Part shown: positions 7,769 to 14,973 of the stretch, piece by piece
Position numbering within the stretch: the stretch's first letter is position 1
Layout of the letters: each line of letters opens with the position of its first letter
Assembly (NCBI GenBank): GCA_041593595.1
Contig: JBFHNV010000095.1
Location: forward strand, 1-21,428
Length of the DNA stretch: 21,428 nt
Direction of reading: 5' to 3'
Source: JBFHNV01 sp041593595
Lineage (GTDB): Bacteria > Pseudomonadota > Gammaproteobacteria > HK1
Translations under genes and position numbers: made by a program
Notes under the pieces: model-generated
The model's input: the letters and a program-made list of their open reading frames with translations, nothing else
Database searches by the model: none
What the model was told of the DNA's origin: nothing

Positions 7769-8584
7769 GTGAATCCACGCAGCGGTGATTCCGGCGCCAC
7801 GAAGGTCCGGGTGGAGCGCGACGGCCCCGTCACGACGGTGATCCTCGATCGGGCCGAGAAGCGCAATGCGGTGAGTAACGACATGGCCGAGGCGCTGGTG
7901 GAGGCATTCCTCGCCTTCGACGCCGACGAGGCCCAGCGTGTTGCGGTGCTGTGGGGCGCCGGCGGCACCTTCTGTGCCGGCGCGGACTTGGCCGCCATAG
8001 CCTCCGGCGAGCGCACCACCCGCTACGAGTCCCTGGGTCCGCAATCCCGGCAGGGACCCATGGGTCCGTCGCGGTTGCGACTGAGGAAGCCCGTCATCGC
8101 CGCCGTGGCCGGCCACGCCGTGGCCGGCGGCCTGGAGCTGGCCCTGTGGTGCGACCTGCGGGTGGTGGAGGAGGGCGCCGTGTTCGGCGTGTTCTGCCGG
8201 CGCTTCGGGGTGCCGCTCATCGACGGCGGCACGGTGCGCCTGCCGCGGCTCATCGGCGAGAGCCGCGCCATGGATCTCATCCTCACGGGCCGTCCGGTAG
8301 ACGCCCACGAGGCGATGGCCATGGGCCTCGCCAACCGCGTGGTGCCGGCGGGCGAGGCTCGCGCTGCGGCGGAGACGCTCGCCCGGGAGATCGCCGCGTT
8401 CCCCCAGGCCTGCGTGGAGACCGACCATGCGAGCGTCGGCCGCCAGTGGTCATTGGCGCTTCCCGACGCTCTGGCCGCGGAGTACGAGCACGGTATCGGC
8501 ATCGTCGCCGCCGAGGGCAAGGCCGGCGCCGCGCGCTTCGTGGCGGGCACCGGGCGCGGTGGGCGCTTCGGTGAGCCGCAGTAG
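7769..8584 (+). CDS. Crotonase-fold enoyl-CoA hydratase/isomerase family protein, catalytic Glu residues replaced
   Basis: This is a crotonase superfamily member, 271 aa. The CoA-binding/oxyanion blocks are clear: GTFCAGADL at 66-74 and AVAGHAVAGGLELALWCDLRV beginning at 112. In classical rat crotonase the acid/base pair is Glu144 and Glu164. By block alignment these positions here are Cys (in FGVFCRRFGVPL) and Asp (in RAMDLILTG), while an Asp appears in the loop LIDGGTVRLPRLIG. This signature occurs in a subgroup usually annotated simply as enoyl-CoA hydratase, so hydratase activity is not assured. GTG 7769 is chosen because AGGAG (7752-7756) precedes it by 12 bases and the crotonase core starts soon after; a longer in-frame reading upstream overlaps the MDR gene. 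Confidence 0.88.
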   Translation: MNPRSGDSGATKVRVERDGPVTTVILDRAEKRNAVSNDMAEALVEAFLAFDADEAQRVAVLWGAGGTFCAGADLAAIASGERTTRYESLGPQSRQGPMGPSRLRLRKPVIAAVAGHAVAGGLELALWCDLRVVEEGAVFGVFCRRFGVPLIDGGTVRLPRLIGESRAMDLILTGRPVDAHEAMAMGLANRVVPAGEARAAAETLAREIAAFPQACVETDHASVGRQWSLALPDALAAEYEHGIGIVAAEGKAGAARFVAGTGRGGRFGEPQ

Positions 8585-8655
8585 GCCACTGCCATGCGGT
8601 GCACGCGAGCCGACAGGATGAGCGTGCGCGGCACCCGGACGAGGGAGGCGCAATC

Positions 8656-9513
8656 ATGAACGTGCTGAGCGCGGAGCAGCTGGCCGCCTGGCGCCACGAC
8701 GGCTACCTGTATCCCTTCCCCGTGCTGGACGACGCGCAGCGTGCCGAGTGCCTGGCAGGCCTCGCCCGCTACGAGCGCTGGCTCGGCAAGACCGTGAACG
8801 AGTGCGGCGTGCGCTGGCGCACCATGCCCTATCTGCTGCTGCCCTGGTGCGACGCGCTGGCCCGCAACCCGCGCATCCTGGACGTGGTGGAGGATCTCAT
8901 CGGCCCCGACATCCTCATCTGGACCAGCACCTTCTTCATCAAGGAGCCCCACTCGCCCACCTACGCCGCCTGGCACCAGGACGGCACCTACTTCGGCCTG
9001 GAGCCGCCGGAGGTGGTCACCGTGTGGCTGGCCCTCACCGACGCGAGCCGCGAGGCGGGCTGCGTGGAGGTGTTGCCCTGGGGCGGCGCACCGCGCCAGT
9101 TCCGCCACGCGACGCTGGGGCTCGAGCACAGCATCAACCGCGCCGGGCAGGCCATCGTCGAGCCAGTGGACGACACGCGCGCCGTGCCCATGCCGCTCCC
9201 GGCTGGCGCGTTCTCCATGCACCACTACCTCACCGCCCACCGCTCGGCGCCGAACCGGGCCGCGCACCGCCGCGTGGGCCTCGGCCTCAATTACATGCCG
9301 GCCCACGTGCGCCCCGTGGGCAGCGTGCGCCCGGCGGCCATGCTGGTGCGGGGCGAGGATCGCCACGGCCACTTCGAGCTCATGGACCCGCCGGCAGGCG
9401 AGCTTGACGAGGCGGCGCTAGCCACCCACGAGCGCGCCACCACGCTGTACCGCGCCAACTACGCCGAGGCGCAGCTGAGACACGAAGGAGTGGCGCGGGA
9501 GCAGCGGACCTGA
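8656..9513 (+). CDS. Phytanoyl-CoA dioxygenase (PhyH) family Fe(II)/2-oxoglutarate oxygenase
   Basis: This is a non-haem iron oxygenase of the PhyH family, 285 aa, which hydroxylates a substrate with O2 and 2-oxoglutarate. The iron triad is visible: HxD as H107-Q-D109 in WHQDGTYFGL, and the distal His195 in LTAHRSAPN. Arg205/Arg206 in AHRRVGLGLNYMP are candidates for binding the 2-oxoglutarate carboxylate. The N-terminus FxxDGYLYPFPVLD-like block (LAAWRHDGYLYPFPVLDD) is typical of bacterial members. ATG 8656 follows GAGGGAGG (8641-8648) with good spacing; a longer ATG lies upstream without support. It is the last gene of the + strand cluster and faces the TauD-type gene, so two different 2-oxoglutarate oxygenases end toward each other. 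The substrate is unknown. Confidence 0.92.
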   Translation: MNVLSAEQLAAWRHDGYLYPFPVLDDAQRAECLAGLARYERWLGKTVNECGVRWRTMPYLLLPWCDALARNPRILDVVEDLIGPDILIWTSTFFIKEPHSPTYAAWHQDGTYFGLEPPEVVTVWLALTDASREAGCVEVLPWGGAPRQFRHATLGLEHSINRAGQAIVEPVDDTRAVPMPLPAGAFSMHHYLTAHRSAPNRAAHRRVGLGLNYMPAHVRPVGSVRPAAMLVRGEDRHGHFELMDPPAGELDEAALATHERATTLYRANYAEAQLRHEGVAREQRT

Positions 9514-9758
9514 GCGGAGCGGCGTCGGCCGAAAGCCCGCCACGCCATCGCCCGCCGCCGCGCATTCGTGATCGGTTAACGGCTGCCCAGGGGCGGCCGG
9601 CCTGGTACGGGCCGCGGGGACACGCTGTGAATACGTCCCTGCACGCTCGACGGCCGCATCCGAAGCGGCCGACGGTCCCCGCGATCCGCACCGGACCGGC
9701 CTTGTCCGAACACGGCCGAGCCGCGGCGAGAGCTGCATCGAGATCGGAACGGGACCGA
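9514..9758. other. Convergent intergenic region with GC-rich inverted repeats
   Basis: No gene is supported here. The region separates the convergent PhyH and TauD-type genes. It holds two inverted repeats: GCGGCC (9593-9598) with GGCCGC (9610-9615), and CGGCCGC (9651-9657) with GCGGCCG (9665-9671), a 7-bp stem with a 7-base loop. No T-tract follows on either strand, so a classical intrinsic terminator is not evident, although a structure between convergent genes would suit termination. The stretch from about 9610 to 9720 has the look of a dispersed intergenic repeat I recall from other GC-rich gammaproteobacteria; only one copy is present in the window. Confidence 0.5.
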
Positions 9759-10616
9759 TTACGCCGCAGCTTCCTCCTCGTAGGCGACGGGCCGCGTCCC
9801 GGCCACGGTGATGCGGTGCATGCGCCGCCGCCTGCCCGGGTAATCGTTCAGCGCGTTGTGCAGCACGCTGCGATTGTCCCACACCGCCAGCGCCCCCGGC
9901 GTCCAGCGCACCCGGCAGGTGTTCTCGGGCCGCGTCACGTGGCGCATGAGCACGTCGATGAGCGGCCGGCTCTCCTCGGGGGTGAAGCCCGCGAAGCCCT
10001 GGGTGTGCAGCCCGAGATAGAGCGCCGGCTCGCCGCTCTCCGGGTGCCGACACACCAGCGGGTGCTCCGCCGCCGGCTCGTCGGCCACGGCGTTGCGCGC
10101 CCGCATGGAGCCGTAGGTGGCGGCGTTCTCGGCGCCACGCCGCGCGAGCTGCGCCGCCACCGAGAGGTTCACCGTGCGCAAGCCGAGCGCGACGCGCTTG
10201 AGTCCCGGCGAGAGCGTGCGCCAGGCGTTGCGCAGGCAGGCGAACAGGGTATCGCCGCCCACGTCCGGAAGCTCCACCGCGTACAGGCAGGTGGCCATCG
10301 CGGGCACCTCGAGGAAGCTCTGGTCCGTGTGCCACCCGGAGCCGAAGTTGGCGGTGTCCTGCTCGGTCTTGAGCACCTCCATGATCTGCGGCACCTCCGG
10401 CAGTCCCGTCACGTGGGGATGCTGGTGGATGGGCCCGAAGCGCTCCACGAAGGCGAGCTGCTGGCGGGGCGTCAGACGCTGGTCGCGGATGACGATGACG
10501 CCATGGCGGACCAGGGCCTCACGCACGGCCCGCAACGCCGCGTCGTCCAGGGGCTGCGACACGTCGAGGCCGGTGATGTCGGCGCCGAGGGAGGGGGTCA
10601 GGGGATGGATGTCCAT
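9759..10616 (-). CDS. TauD/TfdA family Fe(II)/2-oxoglutarate dioxygenase
   Basis: This is an alpha-ketoglutarate-dependent dioxygenase of the TauD/TfdA family, 285 aa. Known members oxidise taurine, other sulfonates, 2,4-D and related compounds, releasing CO2 and succinate. The iron ligands are H96 and D98 in WHTDQSF and H253 in WDNRSVLHNALNDY. R268 in MHRITVAG is the expected 2-oxoglutarate-binding arginine. The N-terminus (PLTPSLGADITGLDVSQPLDD) is the classic TauD opening, which supports the ATG at 10616; no strong ribosome site is seen there. The gene points toward the PhyH gene and lies downstream of a broken NAD(P)-binding gene. A sulfonate substrate is possible but not shown: no sulfonate ABC transporter or desulfonation genes are adjacent. 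Confidence 0.94.
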   Translation of the reverse strand: MDIHPLTPSLGADITGLDVSQPLDDAALRAVREALVRHGVIVIRDQRLTPRQQLAFVERFGPIHQHPHVTGLPEVPQIMEVLKTEQDTANFGSGWHTDQSFLEVPAMATCLYAVELPDVGGDTLFACLRNAWRTLSPGLKRVALGLRTVNLSVAAQLARRGAENAATYGSMRARNAVADEPAAEHPLVCRHPESGEPALYLGLHTQGFAGFTPEESRPLIDVLMRHVTRPENTCRVRWTPGALAVWDNRSVLHNALNDYPGRRRRMHRITVAGTRPVAYEEEAAA

Positions 10617-10771
10617 CGGCCGATGTCCGGACTCAGCCTGATCGCTGCCCGTGGGCCAGCGCGGAAGCAGTCTGGCAGCCCACGATGGCTGGCGCCTCGT
10701 GCACAGTGCTGGACCATGTACTGACCACGCGTGCCGGAGGCGCCTACGATGCAGACCTTCGCAATCTCCAT
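10598..10771 (-). pseudogene. Truncated 5' remnant of an NAD(P)-binding (SDR/NmrA-like) gene
   Basis: A start codon at 10771, with GGGAGAG immediately upstream on the minus strand, opens a reading frame beginning MEIAKVCIVGASGTRGQYMV. This is the first beta strand and glycine-rich dinucleotide loop of an atypical SDR/NmrA-type NAD(P)-binding protein. Likeness stops after about 23 codons (near 10703). The frame then runs 34 codons of unrelated residues to a stop inside the start of the TauD-type gene. Family members are normally 250-300 aa, so this is a 5' stump left by a deletion or rearrangement. The good ribosome-binding site suggests it was once a working gene. The remainder of 10617-10917 shows nothing else that I can support. 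Confidence 0.65.
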
Positions 10772-10917
10772 GGTCTCTCCCACCCGCCTGTCATGGACCA
10801 ACTGTCCGGCCGCTACTCGTTCGGATGTGACGGGCATCGGTCGAGTGCAACGTCCCCACCCGGGCGCCCACAACGGGCACCGCGGCGCCGCCGTCTTGCG
10901 TCGGCTGGAGCACGTGG

Positions 10918-11538
10918 TCAGGCCCGCAAACGCTCGAGGGATCGCTCCAGATTGGCTCTGGCCCTCGCTTCATGGGTCTTGACGAACTTCGGGGTGTTGA
11001 AAATCGAAGCCCGCGCCAGGAATCCCTTCAAGATCCCCCTGCGCTTGGCTCGAAACACCACGCCCGGTACCCAGGCATACTCTTCTCTGATCTGGGCCTC
11101 GTATTCGTCGAATCGTCCCGCCGCTGCGCCAAGAATGGACAGGTCCACGTCGACCATCACTTTTTCGTCGGGTTCCCGGGGCTCGGCGTCGTGCCGGGTG
11201 ACCATGATCAGCTGCTGAATTCTATCCGACACATGGGCTGGCAGGCCTCCGGCGCGCGCCGTTGCACGCGCCCACGCGGCGCTCTTCGCCTCGTTGTCCT
11301 GGCGCCTCGTGTCGTAGATCGCATCGTGAAACCATAACGCCAGCTCGACTTCCTCCGGGTGGGTCGCCTCGGTTCGAAGCTCTTCGAACATCGCGAGGCA
11401 TTCGTCCAGGTGCTGGTGCGTGTGGTACTTCCGGTGCGGCTCGGAGTAAGCGGCCATGAGCCGTTCGAATACCGTGGTGTCCGGCCCGGCCACCCCCAGG
11501 CGCGTCCACAGTCGATTCCATTGAGCCCGATCAGGCAT
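10918..11538 (-). CDS. HD-superfamily metal-dependent phosphohydrolase (COG4339-like)
   Basis: This is a predicted HD-superfamily protein of 206 aa resembling the group annotated as 'predicted metal-dependent HD superfamily phosphohydrolase'. Probable metal ligands are spread as in that group: YHTHQHL (38-44), ALWFHDAIYD with H71-D72, VTRHD (H116, D117) and the DVDLSILG block (D130, D132). The C-terminal half carries IREEY...VFRAKRRGILKGFLARASIFNTP, also typical of the group. The likely activity is hydrolysis of a nucleotide or other phosphate ester, but no substrate is established. ATG 11538 is preferred because upstream in-frame codons are low-complexity and not family-like; the ribosome site (GGAAA) is weak. 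Its leader contains strong inverted repeats. It is the last gene of a minus-strand series and is followed by the broken gene remnant. Confidence 0.88.
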   Translation of the reverse strand: MPDRAQWNRLWTRLGVAGPDTTVFERLMAAYSEPHRKYHTHQHLDECLAMFEELRTEATHPEEVELALWFHDAIYDTRRQDNEAKSAAWARATARAGGLPAHVSDRIQQLIMVTRHDAEPREPDEKVMVDVDLSILGAAAGRFDEYEAQIREEYAWVPGVVFRAKRRGILKGFLARASIFNTPKFVKTHEARARANLERSLERLRA

Positions 11539-11543
11539 TTTCC

Positions 11544-11625
11544 GGGCGCCTTGCGCCCGCCCGACCCGCCCCCGAGAGGCGCCGGTCTCTCGCGGGCCCG
11601 AGCGCGCGCAGCACGCGGGTCGGGC
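11544..11625 (-). promoter_or_regulatory. Structured leader ahead of the HD-family gene (inverted repeats)
   Basis: The 202-base gap between the GFA-type gene and the HD-family gene contains a perfect 11-bp inverted repeat, gcccgacccgc (11559-11569) with gcgggtcgggc (11615-11625). A smaller cgagag/ctctcg stem (11573-11578 with 11587-11592) is nested inside. A third hairpin, gggcgc-ctt-gcgccc (11544-11558), ends six bases before the start codon. On the minus-strand transcript this could fold as a multi-stem leader close to the start. No T-tract is present, so a terminator for the upstream gene is less likely. I cannot match it to a known riboswitch. Confidence 0.5.
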
Positions 11626-11740
11626 CGGATACCATGTATCTATCGGGCAGCGGCACGGCCATCGCGAAGCACCCTGCATGCGCTGGCGCGCCGGTCGTGC
11701 CCGCTCAACGTACAGGCGCGGCGATGGTCCAGTCCTGCCG

Positions 11741-12148
11741 TCACGGCCCCATCCCCGGAGGCCACGTGTCGTGCTGTGGAAGTGTGTCCGTGATCTCGTG
11801 CCACGGTGCCTTCGAGCCCACGAACACGTGCTCGCGCGGGCGCACGCCCGGATCGCCGTCCACGTTCCCGAGCACCACCTCCGTCACCTGGCCGTCGTGG
11901 ACCGCGGCCAGCGGGGAGCCGCACTTCGTGCAGAAGCACCGCTCCCGGCCGGGGGAGGACGGGTAGCGTCCCACCAGCTCTGCGCCGGCGCTCCACCGAA
12001 ACTGGTCCGGCTCCACGAACACCCAGGTGGCGAACGCCGCGCCGTGGGCCTTGCGGCAGATGGAGCAGTGGCAGTGGCCGGCAGGCCCGAGCGGGCCGGT
12101 GATGGCGTAGCGAACGGAGCCACACAGACAGCCGCCCTCGATGGTCAT
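11741..12148 (-). CDS. GFA-domain (glutathione-dependent formaldehyde-activating enzyme-like) zinc protein
   Basis: This is a small GFA/CENP-V fold protein, 135 aa, the normal length for single-domain members. The zinc ligands are all present: C7 and C9 in GGCLCGSVRY, C26, C28 and C31 in HCHCSICRKAHG, and C71, C73 and C76 in CFCTKCGSPL. The family founder condenses glutathione with formaldehyde, but most GFA-domain proteins have no proven substrate, and nothing here (no formaldehyde dehydrogenase) favours formaldehyde. ATG 12148 is supported by GAGGAG (about 12157-12163) about 9 bases upstream. It lies 85 bases downstream of the alpha/beta hydrolase gene and may be on the same transcript. All residues appear intact. 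Confidence 0.92.
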   Translation of the reverse strand: MTIEGGCLCGSVRYAITGPLGPAGHCHCSICRKAHGAAFATWVFVEPDQFRWSAGAELVGRYPSSPGRERCFCTKCGSPLAAVHDGQVTEVVLGNVDGDPGVRPREHVFVGSKAPWHEITDTLPQHDTWPPGMGP

Positions 12149-12196
12149 CGCGCTTGCTCCTCGAAGTCGAGCGGAGAAAAGGCCGTCGGCGAGGCC

Positions 12197-12214
12197 GCGT
12201 CTCCGCGGAGACGC
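12197..12214. terminator. 18-bp perfect palindrome, possible terminator after the hydrolase gene
   Basis: GCGTCTCCGCGGAGACGC reads the same on both strands. It lies 20 bases after the stop codon of the alpha/beta hydrolase gene and before the GFA gene. On the minus-strand transcript it can form a stem, and a run of four T residues occurs about 20 bases further on, after a short GGCC...GGCC pairing. The T-run is too far from the main stem for a textbook intrinsic terminator. It may be an attenuator or a protein-binding palindrome instead. Confidence 0.4.
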
Positions 12215-12233
12215 CGAGCGGCATCCGCGGCGC

Positions 12234-13049
12234 TCAGCCGCTCGCGCCGCGCAGCAGCGCCGCGAGCTCCTCCGCGCACGCAGGGCCGTGAGAGAACGGC
12301 AGCCCGTGCTTCGCGTGCGCGAACACCCGCAGCCGGGAGTCGGGCAGCGCGGCGTTGAGATCCGCCATCACGGCCACCGGGATGAACGGGCTGCCGTCCG
12401 GGTGCAGCAGCAGCACGGGCATGGTGACGTGAGAGAGCTCGCCGGTGAGATCCGCGGCAACGAGTGCCGCGGCCGCGGCCAGCACCGTGTGCCGGTCCAC
12501 CTCCGCCTGCTGCGCCTCGTACCAGGTCCAGGCCTCGTCGTCGATGGCGCCTGAGTGGAAGCGCTCGTGCATCATGTGCGCCGACCAGCCCGCCATGCCG
12601 CCCTCGTCGATGATCCGCGCCCACTTGGAGAGGTTCCGGATCCCGCTGCCCCGATGGGCGCCATTGGACACGGTGAGGGTGATCACCCGCTCCGGGTGGC
12701 GCGCGGCGAAGTCCAGCGCCACGGTGCCGCCGATGGACTCCCCCACCAGGTGGAACCGCGCGAGCTCCGCGTGGTCCGCCACCGCGGCCAGATCCTCCAC
12801 CAGCGCATCCAGGGTCCAGGGATAGCCGTCCGGCACCGGCGAGCGGCCGTGGCCGCGCATGTCCAGGCGCACGAGGACGTGGCGATCGGCGAGCGCGCGC
12901 TCCCAGCCGCACCAGGTGTCCGCGCGGGCGCCGAGGCCGTGGTGGAACACGATGGCGTCGCCGCCGTCCCCGTCGCCCCGCAGCCACGGCAGGCGGCGGT
13001 CGATCACGTCGTAGTGGATGGGTGCACGCTTGTAGTCGACGGTGGGCAC
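12234..13049 (-). CDS. Alpha/beta hydrolase
   Basis: This is a soluble alpha/beta-hydrolase fold protein, 271 aa, like 3-oxoadipate enol-lactonases, carboxylesterases and related C-C hydrolases. The oxyanion region HHGLGARADTW (36-46) and the turn RLDMRGHGRS (61-70) lead to the nucleophile elbow GESIG with Ser105. The probable acid is Asp218 (LLHPDGSPF) and the probable base His248 (AHAKHGLPF), completing the triad. Start is GTG 13049, with GGAG (13058-13061) 8 bases upstream. The gene starts 37 bases after the AhpD-like gene, so the two are likely co-transcribed. Pairing an enol-lactonase-like hydrolase with a carboxymuconolactone-decarboxylase-fold protein recalls protocatechuate catabolism, but the partner here is of the thiol AhpD kind, so that pathway is not supported. 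Confidence 0.92.
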   Translation of the reverse strand: MPTVDYKRAPIHYDVIDRRLPWLRGDGDGGDAIVFHHGLGARADTWCGWERALADRHVLVRLDMRGHGRSPVPDGYPWTLDALVEDLAAVADHAELARFHLVGESIGGTVALDFAARHPERVITLTVSNGAHRGSGIRNLSKWARIIDEGGMAGWSAHMMHERFHSGAIDDEAWTWYEAQQAEVDRHTVLAAAAALVAADLTGELSHVTMPVLLLHPDGSPFIPVAVMADLNAALPDSRLRVFAHAKHGLPFSHGPACAEELAALLRGASG

Positions 13050-13085
13050 GGGTCGGTCTCCGATTCGAAGCTGGGCTCCCGTCCC

Positions 13086-13679
13086 CTACTCGGCGGCGTC
13101 GTGCTGCGGCAGATCCTCGAGCTTGCCCCCGGCGGACAGCATCTGCTCCAGGGCACCGTGTTCCATCCCGATCTGCAACGCGTCGTTGAAACGGTTGAAG
13201 AAGCCGCACAGCGCCGTGCGCAGGGTGAGCTCCACGATCTGCTCCTCGGTGAAGTGCTCCTTCAGCTCATCGAAGATGGCGTCGCGCATGTACTGGGGCT
13301 TCTCGGTGACCTGCACCGCGTAGTCGCGCACCAGCCGGTCCACCGCGTCGAGGCCCGGGCAGTCGGGCTCGAGGATCCGCGCCACCGTCTCCGGGGGCAG
13401 ACCCTGCTCGACGAGCCGCGGCGCGTGGTGCGCCACGCAGTAGGTGCACTCGTTGAGCTTCGAGACCACTACCAGGGCGATCTCCAGGTAGCGCTTGGGC
13501 AGCACCGCCTCGTCGGCCAGCTCCAGCAGCAGCCCCATGACGTGCTTCAGCGCCGGCGGGCGGTGGGCGAACACCTTCACCTGATTGAGGAACGGCCCGT
13601 AGTCCTCCACGTAGCGCCGGTAGATGGGGCGCACGTCCTCGGGCACCTCGTGGATCTCCACGTCGCGCACGCGTGCCAT
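13086..13679 (-). CDS. AhpD/carboxymuconolactone decarboxylase-like protein
   Basis: This is a CMD/AhpD-fold protein, 197 aa. The AhpD-type redox centre is visible: Glu66 in YLEIALVVVSKLNECTYCVAHH, then Cys78-x-x-Cys81 and His85, i.e. the E-x11-C-x-x-C-x3-H pattern of alkylhydroperoxidase-like proteins. It probably reduces peroxides or acts as a thiol-disulfide protein in the cytosol; true carboxymuconolactone decarboxylases lack the CxxC. The start is ATG 13679, ten codons into a longer frame, because AGGAGG (13688-13693) lies 8 bases ahead and the extra codons fall between promoter and ribosome site. A good sigma-70-type promoter lies just upstream. It heads a minus-strand set with the hydrolase, GFA and HD-family genes. 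Confidence 0.91.
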   Translation of the reverse strand: MARVRDVEIHEVPEDVRPIYRRYVEDYGPFLNQVKVFAHRPPALKHVMGLLLELADEAVLPKRYLEIALVVVSKLNECTYCVAHHAPRLVEQGLPPETVARILEPDCPGLDAVDRLVRDYAVQVTEKPQYMRDAIFDELKEHFTEEQIVELTLRTALCGFFNRFNDALQIGMEHGALEQMLSAGGKLEDLPQHDAAE

Positions 13680-13708
13680 GGCCGGGTCCTCCTGCGGGCA
13701 AGGACACA

Positions 13709-13737
13709 AGCATAGGCGAGCGGCCGGCGGCCTCCAA
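13709..13737 (-). promoter_or_regulatory. Sigma-70-type promoter for the AhpD-like gene
   Basis: On the minus strand TTGGAG (13737-13732) and TATGCT (13714-13709) are separated by exactly 17 bases. The predicted transcript starts near 13702, about 23 bases before the ATG at 13679, with AGGAGG in between. The position, directly after the stop of the haem-protein gene and right before a strong ribosome site, makes this a convincing promoter by eye. Confidence 0.65.
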
Positions 13738-13767
13738 TGGCCCCCGGCGCTGCCGCCCCGGCCGGCC

Positions 13768-14880
13768 TCAGCCCGGTGACTCCACCAGCTCCTGCAGCAA
13801 GCGCAGGTGGTCCACGATCTCCGGCGGCATCGCGCCGGGGGCGGCCGCGTACTGCTCCGTGAGCTTCACCCGCAGCAGCGCCAGGGCGCGGCGTGCGTGC
13901 TCGCTGCCCGGCGCCGTGCGCACGGCCTTCTCCAGGAACAGCTCGGCGCGGGGCAGCGGCGCGCCGGGCTCGATGCGGTAGTGGGTGAGCCCCAGCAGGT
14001 AGTACGCCTCGGCGCCCTCCACGACGCTGCCCTCGCCCCGGTCCAGGTACTCGTACAGCAGCCGGCTGGCCGCCACCTGGAGCACCAGGGGATCGCCCAC
14101 CGCCGCGTCCCGCCGCGTCTCTGCCTCGCGCACCAGTGCCCGCGCCGTGTCCAGGTCGCCCGCCACCGGCGGGTCGATCTCCAGGCGCTGCAGCGCGCCT
14201 ACCCAGGACTCGAGCCGCCTGCGGCGCGCGTCCTCCACCCCGCCGCCGGCGGCCAGCTGGGAGAAGGCCTGCCGCGCCCGGCGCGGATCGCCCTTCACCC
14301 GCAGGGCCACCACCAGGTACTCCCGTGCGGCCCGCTCGAAGGTGTCCGGGTCCCGGGTACCGGCCAGCAGCCCCTCCAGGGTGTGCAGGGCGTCGTCGAA
14401 GCGCCGGGTCGCCACCTGCAGCCGCGCCCGATCCTCGGCGGGCAGGCCCTCCATCTGGCCGGTGTCCAGGAAGTCCCGTGCCAGCGGCGAGTCCCGGCGG
14501 CTGGGCACGCGGGTGTGGCAGGCGATGCACACCTCCACCGCGTCGTGCACCAGCCGTCGGGCCGCCTCGTGGCGGCGCCACTCCAGGCTGCGGCGGATCC
14601 AGGTCGCATAGCGGTCCAGGGAGCTGGCCAGGAAGCTCACCTCGTCCCGGGGCACGTGCTCGGAGATGATCGCCGCCTGGTCCGCCAGGTCCTGGGCTGC
14701 CGCCAGCACGGCGCGCTCGTCCTGGGGCTCGGCGAGACCGTCCAGGGTGGCGGAGCGCTCCAGCAGCACGCGCATGCTGCTGAACACCGAGTGCATGGCG
14801 TCGCGCATCCCCGCCACGTCGTAGGCCGCCGCGGGCACGAGGGCGGCGGCGAGGAGGGCGGTGACGAGGAGGGCTCGCAT
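13768..14880 (-). CDS. Exported c-type haem protein: cytochrome c'-like N-terminus plus helical repeat C-terminus
   Basis: This is a periplasmic protein of 370 aa. A Sec signal peptide covers residues 1-19 (MRALLVTALLAAALVPAAA). The mature N-terminal 100 residues are helical and end with a single haem-attachment motif CIACH at 118-122, preceded by RRLVHDAVEV. The placing of the motif at the end of a four-helix-like domain resembles cytochrome c'/b562-type folds. The rest (about 150-370) consists of Ala/Leu/Arg-rich helical pairs, probably TPR-like, including AEAYYLLGLTHYRI and AELFLEKAVRTAPGSEHA. Haem would be attached by the Ccm system; a role in NO handling or electron transfer is inference. 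ATG 14880 is chosen for its AGGAG and the signal peptide. An FNR-like palindrome lies about 100 bases upstream. Confidence 0.82.
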   Translation of the reverse strand: MRALLVTALLAAALVPAAAYDVAGMRDAMHSVFSSMRVLLERSATLDGLAEPQDERAVLAAAQDLADQAAIISEHVPRDEVSFLASSLDRYATWIRRSLEWRRHEAARRLVHDAVEVCIACHTRVPSRRDSPLARDFLDTGQMEGLPAEDRARLQVATRRFDDALHTLEGLLAGTRDPDTFERAAREYLVVALRVKGDPRRARQAFSQLAAGGGVEDARRRRLESWVGALQRLEIDPPVAGDLDTARALVREAETRRDAAVGDPLVLQVAASRLLYEYLDRGEGSVVEGAEAYYLLGLTHYRIEPGAPLPRAELFLEKAVRTAPGSEHARRALALLRVKLTEQYAAAPGAMPPEIVDHLRLLQELVESPG

Positions 14881-14973
14881 GGGGTGCTCCTGCAGATGAG
14901 GGACGCTCGGACGGGGGCTTGGCGCGGCCACGATCCCATTGATTCATCCCAGCAGACCCTGGCACAACATGGG

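Noticed and set aside
9627..10724. 365-codon plus-strand open frame opposite the TauD-type gene
   Set aside because: It is antisense to a gene with all iron and 2-oxoglutarate residues. Its translation is rich in Arg, His and Gln without family blocks, as expected of a shadow frame at high GC.
12234..13679. Protocatechuate-type pair (enol-lactonase plus carboxymuconolactone decarboxylase)
   Set aside because: The CMD-fold protein has the AhpD CxxC redox site and is longer than PcaC. No other pca genes are nearby.
12555..13715. 386-codon plus-strand frame across the alpha/beta hydrolase and AhpD-like genes
   Set aside because: It runs antisense through two well-supported genes and an intergenic promoter, and its translation shows no recognisable domain.
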